64,000 bases of DNA from Celeribacter indicus (GCF_000819565.1 NZ_CP004395.1:62001-126000); one strand, 5' to 3'. Positions 8,050 through 17,201 are shown, counted from the first letter of the stretch. A program made the numbers and translations. The notes: a model not told the origin generated them from the letters alone.

Positions 8050-8675
8050 TGCAGCGTCGACATGTGGTCCAATACGGTGCAGCCGGTGTAGGCGCTGTCG
8101 CTCTGATGCTCGGCGTCGGTTGGTGGCGGGTGGATGGTCCCGGTGCACCAAAACCGGCCGGCCAAAGGCCTCTCCCCCTGTCGGCGATGGATTTCCGACT
8201 GACCGATCACGAAGGCAATGAAGTGGGCCCGGAAACCCTGATCGGACGCCCGACCATGGTGTTTTTCGGGTTCACCTACTGCCCGGATGTCTGCCCCACG
8301 ACGTTATCGGATATCTCAGGTTGGCTTGAAGATCTCGGGGACGACGCCGCGCGGATGAACGTGGTCTTCATCACAGTCGATCCGGAGCGGGACACGGTCG
8401 AGGCCATGGCCGAATATGTCGGCTATTTTCATCCGGCTATTCGCGGCTGGACTGGGCCGGCAAACCAGGTTGCCCGCGCTGCAGAAGGATTTCGTGCCTC
8501 GTATGAGCGCGTCCCGACCGAAGGCGGCGACTATACAATGAACCATACGGCAAGCGTATTCCTGTTCGATGCCAAGGGTGAACTCGTCACCATGATTGAC
8601 TATCACGAGCCAAGAGAATTCGCAGTGCCGAAGATCCGGCGTGCACTGACAGAAGACGTAGAGGGGGCAACATGA
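8049..8675 (+). CDS. SCO1/SenC family copper chaperone (second copy)
   Basis: A 208-residue SCO protein with a Tat- or Sec-like N-terminal segment (RRHVVQYGAAGVGAVALM), then the thioredoxin-like domain with CPDVCP (Cys78, Cys82), VDPERDT and His166 in TMNHTAS. It is similar to, but clearly diverged from, the copy at 5867. Pairing with the preceding PCu(A)C gene suggests this is the copy dedicated to CuA assembly. The following peptidase gene overlaps by 4 bases. Confidence 0.9.
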   Translation: MQRRHVVQYGAAGVGAVALMLGVGWWRVDGPGAPKPAGQRPLPLSAMDFRLTDHEGNEVGPETLIGRPTMVFFGFTYCPDVCPTTLSDISGWLEDLGDDAARMNVVFITVDPERDTVEAMAEYVGYFHPAIRGWTGPANQVARAAEGFRASYERVPTEGGDYTMNHTASVFLFDAKGELVTMIDYHEPREFAVPKIRRALTEDVEGAT

Positions 8676-10045
8676 AGATTAGAATTGTTTTGGCGAGCGC
8701 TGTGGTCGCAGGCGCTTTTTCGCTGACCGCCATCGCCATTTCTGGCGTTCTTTCTAAAGAGCCAGTGCCTCCTGCGATTGCTGAAGCGACCCTCTGGACT
8801 CCCGATCCGCTCTCGATGCCTCAGATCGCCGACTACGATGTGACACCGCCCGCTGCATTTCACGCCGACAATGCTAGCCCAATGCGACCTCTGCCGCTCT
8901 TGCAATCTGTCTTCGCAGAAACCGCCTTGCCCGAGATTGAACCGCCTTTGATCACTTGGTCGCGTGAGATCGCGTCGGGCGAGACGCTGGATGCGGTCCT
9001 GGCGAACGCGGGTATCGCTGCGCCTGCGCGTGCCGAAATCGCGCTCGCGCTTGGTGCAGAATATGACCTGCGCCGATTGCGCCCGGGCCATGAGATCACT
9101 GTGATCTCAAAGGTGGACGGAAATCCGAGCCGCGTGGAACTGGCAGTTGACGATGGGGTGCGGATCGAAACGGTCTTTGGTCAAGAACTTGTCACACGCG
9201 TGTTGGAGCCAGACCCTGAAATGGTGACGTTCGCGGGCGAGGCAGTGATCGAAAGCTCTGTCTTCGCGGCGTTGGACAAAGCAGGCATCCCTGCTCGTTT
9301 TGCGGTCGACATGGCGCAGATGCTGGGCGGCACAGTAGATTTTCGACGCGAACTTTCCGGTGGCGAGACGATGCGTATTCTTTGGCGCGAAGCCCGCGAC
9401 GGAAACGAGAGGATCGGTCAGCCCGAACTTGCCTTTGCCACACTGGACCTTGGTGAAACGGTCTACGAGATCGTCTGGCCGGATGACGGCAGCGGTGAAG
9501 CAACGATCTATGTCGATGGAGAGGTCCTGCGTGTTTTTGCCCAACCGGTGGAAGGAGCGCGGCTGAGTTCCGTCTTTGGCCGTCGCACACACCCGGTCTA
9601 TGGGAATGTGCGCATGCACACCGGGGTCGACTTTGCTGCGGCCCGCGGTACGCCGGTGAAAGCGACAGCACCCGGACGCGTGAGCTTCATCGGACGTCGT
9701 GGTGGATATGGCCGGGTGGTGGAGATAGCGCATGGATCCGACACCCTGACACGATACGCACATCTCAGCGAGGTGCCGGACACACTCGAACAAGGGCAGC
9801 GCGTTTTGGCCGGAGACATGATCGGTCGCGTCGGTGCGACCGGCACCGCGACCGGCCCAAATCTCCATTATGAGGTTCTAGTCGATGGTCGCCCGACCGA
9901 TCCTCTCTCAGACGACAGACTGGCAGAGGCGGCCGAGCGGGATGCGGATGACACGGCTGCACTTGAGCGATTGGCTGAGGCACGCTCGCTACTGGCCGAG
10001 AGGCTCACCAGCGAATTTGTGCAAACAACAACCGAAAGGCTTTAA
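8672..10045 (+). CDS. M23 (LytM/lysostaphin-like) cell-wall metallopeptidase
   Basis: A 457-residue envelope protein with an N-terminal hydrophobic segment (residues 5-25), a middle region with LysM/OapA-like character (GETLDAVLANAGI, and a second similar segment near residue 200) and a C-terminal M23 domain (about 290-410). Zn ligands are visible: MHTGVDF, TRYAHLS and LHYEV. M23 enzymes cut peptidoglycan peptide cross-links, probably here in the periplasm. It is translationally coupled to the SCO gene. Co-occurrence with L,D-transpeptidases under the same regulator points to wall remodelling under metal stress. Confidence 0.88.
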   Translation: MKIRIVLASAVVAGAFSLTAIAISGVLSKEPVPPAIAEATLWTPDPLSMPQIADYDVTPPAAFHADNASPMRPLPLLQSVFAETALPEIEPPLITWSREIASGETLDAVLANAGIAAPARAEIALALGAEYDLRRLRPGHEITVISKVDGNPSRVELAVDDGVRIETVFGQELVTRVLEPDPEMVTFAGEAVIESSVFAALDKAGIPARFAVDMAQMLGGTVDFRRELSGGETMRILWREARDGNERIGQPELAFATLDLGETVYEIVWPDDGSGEATIYVDGEVLRVFAQPVEGARLSSVFGRRTHPVYGNVRMHTGVDFAAARGTPVKATAPGRVSFIGRRGGYGRVVEIAHGSDTLTRYAHLSEVPDTLEQGQRVLAGDMIGRVGATGTATGPNLHYEVLVDGRPTDPLSDDRLAEAAERDADDTAALERLAEARSLLAERLTSEFVQTTTERL

Positions 10046-10048
10046 TCC

Positions 10049-10507
10049 ATGAAACGACTGGCTCCCGCCCTTGCAGTCACGCTGGCCTTGTTTCCCGCAG
10101 CGCAAGCGGTCGCCGATGCGATCCAGATTGATGTCCGGAAGACAAACGGCTGCGGCTGTTGTCTGTCCTGGATGAAGCACCTCGAGGAAAGCGGATTCGC
10201 GCCGACAGGCGAGGACATGTTCGGGGGATCTCTTGTGCGCTTCAAACTCGACAATGGCGTGCCTCAGCGCATGGTCTCCTGCCATACGGCTTTGGTCGAC
10301 GGCTACGTGATCGAAGGACATGTACCGGCATCAGACATTCAGCGTTTGTTGGATGAGCGTCCAGATGCAGTGGGGTTGGCGGTGCCCGGAATGCCCTATG
10401 GATCGCCGGGCATGGGACCGGAAGACGATCGAGAGGCTTATGAGGTCTTCCTGATCCGCGGCGATGGATCGACCGAGATCTTTAGCAGTTATTCGGCCGC
10501 TGACTGA
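10049..10507 (+). CDS. DUF411 periplasmic metal-binding protein
   Basis: A 152-residue protein with a signal peptide (LAVTLALFPAAQAVADA) and the DUF411 motif TNGCGCCLSW (Cys35, Cys37, Cys38), plus MVSCHTA with another Cys-His pair and a Met/Gly-rich loop near residue 118. DUF411 members are found in copper and silver resistance loci and are thought to bind Cu(I). It is the eighth gene of the operon and lies 3 bases after the M23 peptidase. Confidence 0.88.
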   Translation: MKRLAPALAVTLALFPAAQAVADAIQIDVRKTNGCGCCLSWMKHLEESGFAPTGEDMFGGSLVRFKLDNGVPQRMVSCHTALVDGYVIEGHVPASDIQRLLDERPDAVGLAVPGMPYGSPGMGPEDDREAYEVFLIRGDGSTEIFSSYSAAD

Positions 10508-10529
10508 CGTATCGACGAGACCTCAACGC

Positions 10530-11315
10530 TTGGAACCCCTCTCCCCAATTACCCTTGGCTTTCTAGGAAGTCTGGCCGCCGGATCGCTGACAGCGGTCGG
10601 GGCGATCCCCGTTCTTTTCGGGCGCATCCCATCCCGGGCTACACGCGATCTGCTACTTGGCTTTGCAGCGGGTGTCATGCTCGCTGCATCGTTTTTCTCG
10701 CTGATCATCCCGGCTCTCGATGCAGCCGAAGGACAGTTCGACAACGGTGCTCTCCCGGCGGCCATCGTTTGTGTTGCTATCTTGCTTGGCATGGGCGCGG
10801 TCGCTCTGATGAACGAACGGCTGCCGCATGAGCATTTCAAGTCGGGGCGGGAAGGCCCTGACTCTGCTTCGCTGCGCCGCGTCTGGCTCTTCATCATCGC
10901 GATCACGATCCACAATTTCCCCGAAGGACTCGCCGTTGGTGTCGGGTTCGGGGCTGACGGTCTTTCTGGTGGCTTGCCGCTTGCGATTGGCATTGGGCTG
11001 CAAAACGCTCCCGAGGGTCTCGCCGTAGCGGTCTCATTGCTTGGTGAGGGATATTCCAGGCGCCGTGCGTGGGGCATTGCCGCCCTGACAGGTCTTGTCG
11101 AGCCGGTAGGCGGGCTTCTTGGGGCTGGGATCATCAGCATCTCGCAGCCGCTGTTGCCATGGGGCCTCGCCTTCGCCGCCGGGGCGATGCTCTACGTCAT
11201 CAGCCACGAAATCATTCCCGAAACCCACCGTTCTGGCCATCAAAACAGGGCGACACTCGGTCTCGCGGTTGGCCTGGTGATCATGTTGTTCCTCGATGTA
11301 TGGCTGGGAGGATGA
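10530..11315 (+). CDS. ZIP-family divalent metal transporter
   Basis: A ZIP/ZupT-like inner-membrane protein with eight predicted helices. The metal-transport motifs are HNFPEGLAVG in helix 4 and QNAPEGLAVA in helix 5, with HEIIPETH near the C-terminus. ZIP proteins normally import Zn, Fe, Mn or Co, so its place in an otherwise export- and repair-oriented operon is notable. The start is uncertain: TTG at 10530 puts helix 1 near the N-terminus, while ATG at 10464 would overlap the DUF411 gene by 44 bases. lspA starts 1 base after the stop. Confidence 0.85.
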   Translation: MEPLSPITLGFLGSLAAGSLTAVGAIPVLFGRIPSRATRDLLLGFAAGVMLAASFFSLIIPALDAAEGQFDNGALPAAIVCVAILLGMGAVALMNERLPHEHFKSGREGPDSASLRRVWLFIIAITIHNFPEGLAVGVGFGADGLSGGLPLAIGIGLQNAPEGLAVAVSLLGEGYSRRRAWGIAALTGLVEPVGGLLGAGIISISQPLLPWGLAFAAGAMLYVISHEIIPETHRSGHQNRATLGLAVGLVIMLFLDVWLGG

Positions 11316-11316
11316 G

Positions 11317-11790
11317 ATGAAACAGTCCCATTTCCAAGGTTTCTTTGCGGCTGGAACTGCTTTTCTTGTCGATCAGGTGACAAAAGCAATTGTCGTCGCC
11401 AATGCGGCAGATTTGAGCGCCGGAGTTCCGGTCTTTCCCGGTTTCAATCTCATCTACCTGCGCAACGATGGCGTGACATTTGGATTACTTGGTGGAGCGC
11501 CATGGTGGAGCCTTACAGTGTTGGCCCTCGCGGTCTGCGGCTGGTTGACTGTCATGTTATTGCGCACTGACAACCGGGCCGAGGCTATCGCCTATGGTGC
11601 GATTATCGGTGGCGCGCTCGGCAACGTCCTCGACCGCATCCGGTTTCGGGGTGTGACGGACTTCCTCGATTTCTATGTCGGATCCACGCATTGGCCCGCC
11701 TTCAACATGGCGGATGTTTTCGTGGTCAGTGGCGTGGGCCTACTGCTCATAGCCCCTTGGTTGAGCGCCAAGTTGAAAACTGGCACATGA
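11317..11790 (+). CDS. lspA: Lipoprotein signal peptidase (signal peptidase II)
   Basis: A 157-residue inner-membrane aspartic protease that cleaves prolipoprotein signal peptides after lipidation. The four-helix plan and both catalytic Asp motifs are visible: NVLDRIRF and FNMADVF, with the conserved NDGVTFGLL loop (NxGxxFG) earlier. ATG at 11317 with GGGAGG upstream is preferred over an in-frame ATG at 11296. The stop overlaps the lnt start (ATGA). A chromosomal copy would be expected elsewhere, so this is an accessory paralogue. Confidence 0.93.
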   Translation: MKQSHFQGFFAAGTAFLVDQVTKAIVVANAADLSAGVPVFPGFNLIYLRNDGVTFGLLGGAPWWSLTVLALAVCGWLTVMLLRTDNRAEAIAYGAIIGGALGNVLDRIRFRGVTDFLDFYVGSTHWPAFNMADVFVVSGVGLLLIAPWLSAKLKTGT

Positions 11791-13358
11791 TGGCGGGCTT
11801 GCGACCACTGACGGGTCGTGGCCGTTACATTCCCCTGCGATCAGGGATTAGCTTTGCAGCGGGCGGTTTAACGGTTTTAACCCTTCCACCATTCTCATGG
11901 CTGATCGTTGTTCCGGTCGCCTTCTCAGCACTCTTTCTCGTCCTCCGGCAGGTTTCGACAGCGCCCGCCTTCTTCATCGGCTGGGTCTTCGGAATGGGCC
12001 AGTTCGGGTTTGGAGTTTCCTGGATCGCCGAGAGCTTCTACGTCGATGCCGAACGTTTCGGTGCCCTTGCGATCCCGGCAGTCGCGGGACTGTCCGCCGG
12101 ACTGGCCATATTCCCAGCGATTGCGGCGATGTTATTTGCCACCATCATGCAGCGCCGTGCTGTCGGCGGCATTACGGCAGGTCTTCTGCTTGCAACCTGC
12201 TGGGTTGCCGCAGAATGGCTGCGCGGTCATGTCCTGACGGGGTTTCCCTGGAACCTTGCCGCTTATGCTCTTGTCGAACATGCCGCCCTGCGCCAACCGG
12301 CCGCCTGGGTCGGAAGCTATGGGCTAAGCTTTCTCACGGTCTTTATCGGGCTGTTGCCCGGTGTGTTGATTGTGGCGGCACCAAACAGACGCGTGCCTGT
12401 TCTCGTGCTCTTCGCCGCTGCGGTGATGGGCCTCTGGGGTGGCGGCGCGCTGCGTTCAGGGACGGATGTGCCGCCGACGGACATCGCTTTGCGCATCGTC
12501 CAGGGCAATGTGCCGCAAGTCGAGAAGTGGGCACCGGGCAGCCGCGAGCGAACACTGGAAAAATACTTGAGCTTGTCTGCGCAACCTGGACGCTTCGACC
12601 TGCTGCTGTGGCCGGAAACGGCCTTTCCCGGTTTTCTGGACGAGGACGCCTTGGCGCGCAGGCGGTTATCCACGGTTCTGCCAGACGGCAGGATCCTTTT
12701 GACAGGAGTGCCTGACCGCGTAGAGGGCGATGGGGAAACCCGATATTTCAACACGGTTCAAGCCTATGACGGCAACGGCGAAATTCTGACGGGATATGCA
12801 AAACATCATCTTGTTCCGTTCGGGGAATATGTGCCCCTGAGAGGCTGGCTGCCGATCGAGCGGCTCACCGAAGGTTTGGGCGATTTCACGCCAGGACCAG
12901 GGCCACGCACGCTGGCGATCCCGGGTGCGCCTCTGGTCGCGGTGGCGATCTGTTACGAGATCATTTTTCCGGGCCAGGTGGTCGATGACCTTTTTCGCCC
13001 CGACTGGATTTTCAACGCAACAAATGATGCCTGGTTCGGTACCAGCATCGGCCCCGAGCAGCACCTCGCCTCCGCGCGCATGCGCGCGGTCGAAGAAGGG
13101 CTTCCTGTGGTCCGGGCGGCCAACACGGGGATTTCCGCGATCATCGACGCCAAGGGAGAGATCATCGCGCGCCTCGAGACCGGACAAACTGGAGTCATAG
13201 ATGCCACCCTGCCGACAGCGCTTGCGCCTACACCTTACGCACGTTTCGGTGATTGGACATCGCTGGCGCTCATCTGTGCGGTCTGGGCCTTAGCCTTTAC
13301 CGTCGGATCGGCCAGACGACGTTTCAATTCAGAAAAATCAAAATCGGAGGAATCGTGA
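11787..13358 (+). CDS. lnt: Apolipoprotein N-acyltransferase
   Basis: A 523-residue enzyme that adds the third acyl chain to lipoproteins. It has an N-terminal block of about six membrane helices (20-200) and a nitrilase-like periplasmic domain. The catalytic triad is recognisable: Glu in LLWPETAFPG, Lys in YAKHHLVPFGE, Cys in VAICYEIIFPG, with NATNDAWFG next to the active site. It overlaps lspA by 4 bases. Full-length and apparently intact. Confidence 0.93.
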   Translation: MMAGLRPLTGRGRYIPLRSGISFAAGGLTVLTLPPFSWLIVVPVAFSALFLVLRQVSTAPAFFIGWVFGMGQFGFGVSWIAESFYVDAERFGALAIPAVAGLSAGLAIFPAIAAMLFATIMQRRAVGGITAGLLLATCWVAAEWLRGHVLTGFPWNLAAYALVEHAALRQPAAWVGSYGLSFLTVFIGLLPGVLIVAAPNRRVPVLVLFAAAVMGLWGGGALRSGTDVPPTDIALRIVQGNVPQVEKWAPGSRERTLEKYLSLSAQPGRFDLLLWPETAFPGFLDEDALARRRLSTVLPDGRILLTGVPDRVEGDGETRYFNTVQAYDGNGEILTGYAKHHLVPFGEYVPLRGWLPIERLTEGLGDFTPGPGPRTLAIPGAPLVAVAICYEIIFPGQVVDDLFRPDWIFNATNDAWFGTSIGPEQHLASARMRAVEEGLPVVRAANTGISAIIDAKGEIIARLETGQTGVIDATLPTALAPTPYARFGDWTSLALICAVWALAFTVGSARRRFNSEKSKSEES

Positions 13359-13525
13359 TGCTGGTGCTCGCAGGCTTTGTCGGAGGGGCGCTCTGGGGTG
13401 GCTATCTGGCGCAACGGCAGAAAGGGAACCGCCTGGATATACTTCAATACGCGACAGGCTTCGGTATTGCTTTCGGCCTACTCGCTTTTTTCGCCTCGGT
13501 GATCCTCTTGCGCATCACGTCTTGA
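13358..13525 (+). CDS. Small membrane protein, 55 residues
   Basis: The reading frame overlaps the lnt stop (TGATG) and is preceded by CGGAGGAATC, a strong ribosome-binding site. GTG at 13355 is an alternative start. The protein has two hydrophobic segments (MLVLAGFVGGALWGGYLA, and GIAFGLLAFFASVILL) separated by a short basic loop RQKGNR, suggesting a hairpin in the inner membrane. No family recognised. Position between lnt and the acylase-like gene supports a real gene. Confidence 0.7.
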   Translation: MLVLAGFVGGALWGGYLAQRQKGNRLDILQYATGFGIAFGLLAFFASVILLRITS

Positions 13526-13549
13526 GATTGCTTTGGCACCGGCAACGAA

Positions 13550-15469
13550 TTGAAACGACTGTTCAACATATTACTGTACTTGCTCCTGGCGATTTTTGCA
13601 TCAGGACTGGCCGTATCCGGTGTCGTCTACTTTCTTTTGCGCGCCTCCGTCCCCGACTATGACGAGGATTTCAGTGTTGCGGGAATCGAAGGTCCAGTCG
13701 ATATTCTGCGAGATGCTGCGGCCATACCGCACATTTCTGCAGACTCCGCTGCGGACGCCTATTTCGCGCTTGGTTTCGTTCACGCTCAGGACAGGCTTGG
13801 CCAGTTATTGAGGGCAAGGCGGGCAGCGCAAGCCTTGTTGCCACTTGACCAGACGATCGAAGTCGAGCCTTCGACAGCCCAAGCGCTCGACGCATATGCC
13901 GCTGGTGTCAACGCGTGGCTTGGTCTGGTATCCGAAGGCGGGCGCGGCAGAGGCTCACCCGATCTGTTGATCGCGGATGAGAGAATGATCGCTGCCTGGA
14001 GACCCGTCGATAGTCTCAGACTTGCCCAAGCGTTTCTGAACGATCTTCAACCCGAGAGACGCCAGAGTGACCTGTCCGGCTTGTCAGATCGACCTCTTTT
14101 GCCCGAGCTGTTTGTGACCTCGCCCAAGGTCAGCCTCGATGCTTGGGCGTTGCCTGGAGACAGAACAGCTTCGGGAGCACCAATTCTCGCCGCCGATATA
14201 CGTGGCCCCTTATCGCTGCCTTCTGAATGGTACCTGGCGGATATTCAACTCCCGACCGGAGCCGCGATTGGGGCTACAATGCCGGGTGTGCCCTTCATTG
14301 TCGTCGGTCGCAGCGAACGCGTCGCTTGGGCGTTCCGATCTCTGTCACTGACTGCCCTTAAAGAGCCAGTGAGTCCCACCGCTGCCAAGGCCGGCAATTT
14401 TCTGATGATGCTTGACCGTCTGGCGCGGTCCGCCGATGTGAACGATGCTATGGACGCAAGCATGAACCTGGCACCAGCCGGATTGGAGATTCTTGCCATC
14501 GGCCGAGAAATCCTTGCTCGCTGGCCTGACAGGGAGGTCGAAACGCCTTTCTCGTTTCGAGACGCCCGTCTGGCAGCTCTTGATGTGCGGCAACCGATAT
14601 TCTCGGTCGAGGGCGCGATTGCGGCGCAGCGCGACACGGTCAGCACTGCCGCGCGGGCGCTTCTTCCTATAATGGCAAAAGAGCTCTGGTTCGTGGGTTC
14701 CGCAGGCGCTCTCGAAGAGAACCGCGCAGATGAGTTTCGCGGCGATATTCTGGGTCAACTTGCCCAATGGAATGGCGACATGGATCGCTTTTCACCGGAA
14801 CCGCTCGTGTTCTGGGCCTGGGCGCGCGCGTTGCAAAAACGGATACTTCAGGATGAATTTCCATCCGCGACAACGGTCTGGGCCAGGCCAAATGCCGATA
14901 TCCTATTTGCGGTGCTTTCAGATCGCGGAGGGAGCGCAATCTGGTGCGACATCCGCCCGTCCACCCGCATCGAGACCTGCCAGGATCAGGTTCGTGCGGC
15001 CCTGGATGATGCCATCGGCTGGCTTGTCGACCGCTACGGACCCGATCCGTCAGATTGGGTCTGGGGCGAAGCACACGCTTTGAATATGGGGTGGGCGCCA
15101 ATCCGATCGAGTGGGATCATCAGCGATCTGCTGTCTCTCGAAGCCCCATCTTCGGGCGATCCATACACACTGATTGCAACGCTGTTATCTTCTGACAATG
15201 ACCGCCCCTTCGCGGCCAGCGCGGGCACCAATTTTCAGGCGGTCATGTCGTTTTCGGAAGAAGCCGGATCCTATTTCATCGCGCCAGCCGGTCAGTCCGG
15301 CCACCCGCTCTCACGTTTCTATGAAAACCTTTTTCTCATGTGGATGCAGGGCAAATATCTCACGATGTCCACTGATCTGTCCTTGGCCCGGGGTGGCGCT
15401 GTGGGAACATCCCGACTTTCACCGGTATCCGTCGATACGCCGACAATACAAAATGACAGGAGCCGATGA
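13550..15469 (+). CDS. Penicillin acylase (S45 Ntn-hydrolase) homologue, atypical active site
   Basis: A 639-residue protein with an N-terminal membrane anchor (9-30), HISADSAADAYFALGFVHAQDRL of the alpha subunit, and the C-terminal APAGQSGHPLSRFYENLF typical of the family. Normally autoproteolysis exposes a Ser at a Ser-Asn-x-Trp motif. Here the region reads KVSLDAWALPG followed by DRTASGAPILAAD, so the Ser is either shifted by one residue or replaced by Leu. The usual oxyanion Asn and the NDPH motif are missing. Activity is therefore doubtful. The start is TTG with a weak ribosome-binding site. It is followed, with a 4-base overlap, by ctaG. Confidence 0.8.
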   Translation: MKRLFNILLYLLLAIFASGLAVSGVVYFLLRASVPDYDEDFSVAGIEGPVDILRDAAAIPHISADSAADAYFALGFVHAQDRLGQLLRARRAAQALLPLDQTIEVEPSTAQALDAYAAGVNAWLGLVSEGGRGRGSPDLLIADERMIAAWRPVDSLRLAQAFLNDLQPERRQSDLSGLSDRPLLPELFVTSPKVSLDAWALPGDRTASGAPILAADIRGPLSLPSEWYLADIQLPTGAAIGATMPGVPFIVVGRSERVAWAFRSLSLTALKEPVSPTAAKAGNFLMMLDRLARSADVNDAMDASMNLAPAGLEILAIGREILARWPDREVETPFSFRDARLAALDVRQPIFSVEGAIAAQRDTVSTAARALLPIMAKELWFVGSAGALEENRADEFRGDILGQLAQWNGDMDRFSPEPLVFWAWARALQKRILQDEFPSATTVWARPNADILFAVLSDRGGSAIWCDIRPSTRIETCQDQVRAALDDAIGWLVDRYGPDPSDWVWGEAHALNMGWAPIRSSGIISDLLSLEAPSSGDPYTLIATLLSSDNDRPFAASAGTNFQAVMSFSEEAGSYFIAPAGQSGHPLSRFYENLFLMWMQGKYLTMSTDLSLARGGAVGTSRLSPVSVDTPTIQNDRSR

Positions 15470-16458
15470 TCACTTACTTCCTCCTTTTCGACCCGTTTGG
15501 GTATGCGATTTCGCCAGTGTCCCTTGTTTCCGTCAGCTTGGCCGCATGGGTCTACATGCGCGGCCTCGTGCGATCCGCTCGCATTCGCGGGACGGTGTCT
15601 ATGTGGCGGCAAGCCCTGTTCCTCGCTGGCTTGACCTGCATTCTCGCGGCCACAAATGCGCCTCTGGCTTCGTTGGGGCATAGCCTCTTTTCGGTGCACC
15701 AAGTGGAGCACCTTCTCCTCCGCCTTGCAGGACCACTACTCTTCGCGGTCTCTCAGCCGTGGCGATTATTGCAAGCCGGTTTGAACAGACGGTGGCGTCG
15801 ATACCTCGACGCTCTTGGAAAATCTTTTGCATTTCGGTTCTTGGCACATCCGGTAACCGCCACTGCCGCGCTCATCACGTCGCTCTTTATCTGGCAGATT
15901 CCAGTGCTTTACGGACTTGCTCAGCGCATCGCGGCGATCGAGGTGTTCGCCCATTTTGCGATGGTGCTGGCAGGGATCTGGTATTTCGGCATGCTCTTCG
16001 ACCCGAGAGATCCCCCTGAGGGCGCGAGGCGCGGCGCAAGGCTGATCTCCGGTTTCGCGGTGATCGTTTCAAACATTTTTCTGGGTTCCTTGACGACACT
16101 CAAAGAGGTGAGCCTCTATGCTTCCTACCAAACGGCGGGAACCGGGTTTCTCGATCCCCTGTCCGACGAAACCATGGGTGGCTACACGATCTGGGTCCCG
16201 TCCTCGATGCTGATGATCGCCGCGATCATTCTGGTCATGAACGGGTGGAACGCGGCCGAGGTGCGTCGCTGGAATTCACGATACGAGTTGGTGCGAGGGT
16301 CAAACTCCGCGGCGCTCGAGTTTCCGGAAACGGCCGAAGAATTGCGTCTGAAAGTAGCAGAGCCAAACCGCGACATGGGCCGGACGCTCGCCATAGGTGC
16401 CTTGGTCATGTTCTTCATCGTCATGACGACGGTGGTGACAATTGTCTATGCGCTTTGA
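15466..16458 (+). CDS. ctaG: Cytochrome c oxidase assembly factor, caa3-type CtaG
   Basis: A 330-residue polytopic membrane protein of the caa3_CtaG family. It has about seven helices, the helix motif HSLFSVHQVEHLLLRLAGPLL, and a conserved HFAMVLAGIWYF segment. CtaG proteins help insert copper in the CuB or CuA centre of heme-copper oxidases. It closes the operon that begins with two SCO and one PCu(A)C genes, which fits a joint role in oxidase copper supply. The C-terminal part after about residue 260 is charged, with one more membrane helix at the end. Confidence 0.88.
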   Translation: MITYFLLFDPFGYAISPVSLVSVSLAAWVYMRGLVRSARIRGTVSMWRQALFLAGLTCILAATNAPLASLGHSLFSVHQVEHLLLRLAGPLLFAVSQPWRLLQAGLNRRWRRYLDALGKSFAFRFLAHPVTATAALITSLFIWQIPVLYGLAQRIAAIEVFAHFAMVLAGIWYFGMLFDPRDPPEGARRGARLISGFAVIVSNIFLGSLTTLKEVSLYASYQTAGTGFLDPLSDETMGGYTIWVPSSMLMIAAIILVMNGWNAAEVRRWNSRYELVRGSNSAALEFPETAEELRLKVAEPNRDMGRTLAIGALVMFFIVMTTVVTIVYAL

Positions 16459-16701
16459 ACAGAGGAGCAAATCAAAGGTTGTATCCACGTCTTTTCCCGC
16501 GATCGACATTCTCGCTGCACCGTCGTCGCAGTCAGAGATTTTGGGCACACTATCTCGGGCTGGCCAAGCTCAGAGGACACGAACGATTTTCTGCACTAAG
16601 GTTGACCATCAGAACAAATGCCAACCCACCAGCCTTTGACTGCTGACGCCGCCGCCTCCTGAGTCTTGCTTTTCTGAATTTCGCGAGAACTTGATGCTGC
16701 G
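16459..16701. other. Intergenic region between convergent ctaG and mntR-like genes
   Basis: About 240 bp. I see no gene with a recognisable product, and no clear hairpin with a T-tract, although transcripts from both sides must end here. Confidence 0.4.
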
Positions 16702-17172
16702 CTACTTGCCGCTTTGAGATTGCAGGAGGGCGTGTTCGAAGGCCTCCAGCGTGGTCGTGCTGACGTGATGCTCGATCCCTTCCGCATCGCGTTCCGCAGT
16801 CTCTTCGTCGATTCCCAGGCTGAGGAGAAACGCGACGACGATCCTGTGTCGTCGGCGGCAGGCCTCGGCCAACTCCCGACCGGCATCCGTGAGGAATATG
16901 GCGCGGTAAGGTTCCCGCCGCACCAGGCCAGCAGCTTTGAGCCGCGAGATGTTCTTGGTCACGGTCGGCGGCTTCACTCCAAAACGTTCGGCGATTTCCA
17001 CCGGCCTTGCCTCTCCGCGCGACTCGATCAGTTCGGCGATCAGTTCAACGTAATCTTCCGCCATTTCGCTCTCATGTGCCTGACGCACGGTCGCGAACCC
17101 CTCAGCCTGTGCTTCGGGAGCCCTGTCGACAGTTTCGAACGGTTCATGTTCCTGTGATTGCAGCTTTGTCAT
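16702..17172 (-). CDS. mntR: DtxR/MntR-family metal-dependent repressor
   Basis: A 156-residue protein with a winged HTH (PVEIAERFGVKPPTVTKNISRLKAAGL) and a DtxR-type metal-binding and dimerisation domain (Glu/His in EACRRRHRIV and DAEGIEHHVS). It lacks the SH3 third domain, as in MntR. It should repress target genes when loaded with Mn or Fe. ATG at 17172 is preferred to a TTG at 17208. It is divergent from the di-heme peroxidase/ABC-transporter operon, whose promoter overlaps the intergenic region, so it is the likely regulator of that operon. Confidence 0.88.
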   Translation of the reverse strand: MTKLQSQEHEPFETVDRAPEAQAEGFATVRQAHESEMAEDYVELIAELIESRGEARPVEIAERFGVKPPTVTKNISRLKAAGLVRREPYRAIFLTDAGRELAEACRRRHRIVVAFLLSLGIDEETAERDAEGIEHHVSTTTLEAFEHALLQSQSGK

Positions 17173-17201
17173 AGTTGGGACTTTGCAGGGAAACTGCAGG
17201 A

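Noticed and set aside
9107..9868. Minus-strand frame of 253 codons
   Set aside because: Shadow of the M23 peptidase gene; no motif or ribosome-binding site supports it.
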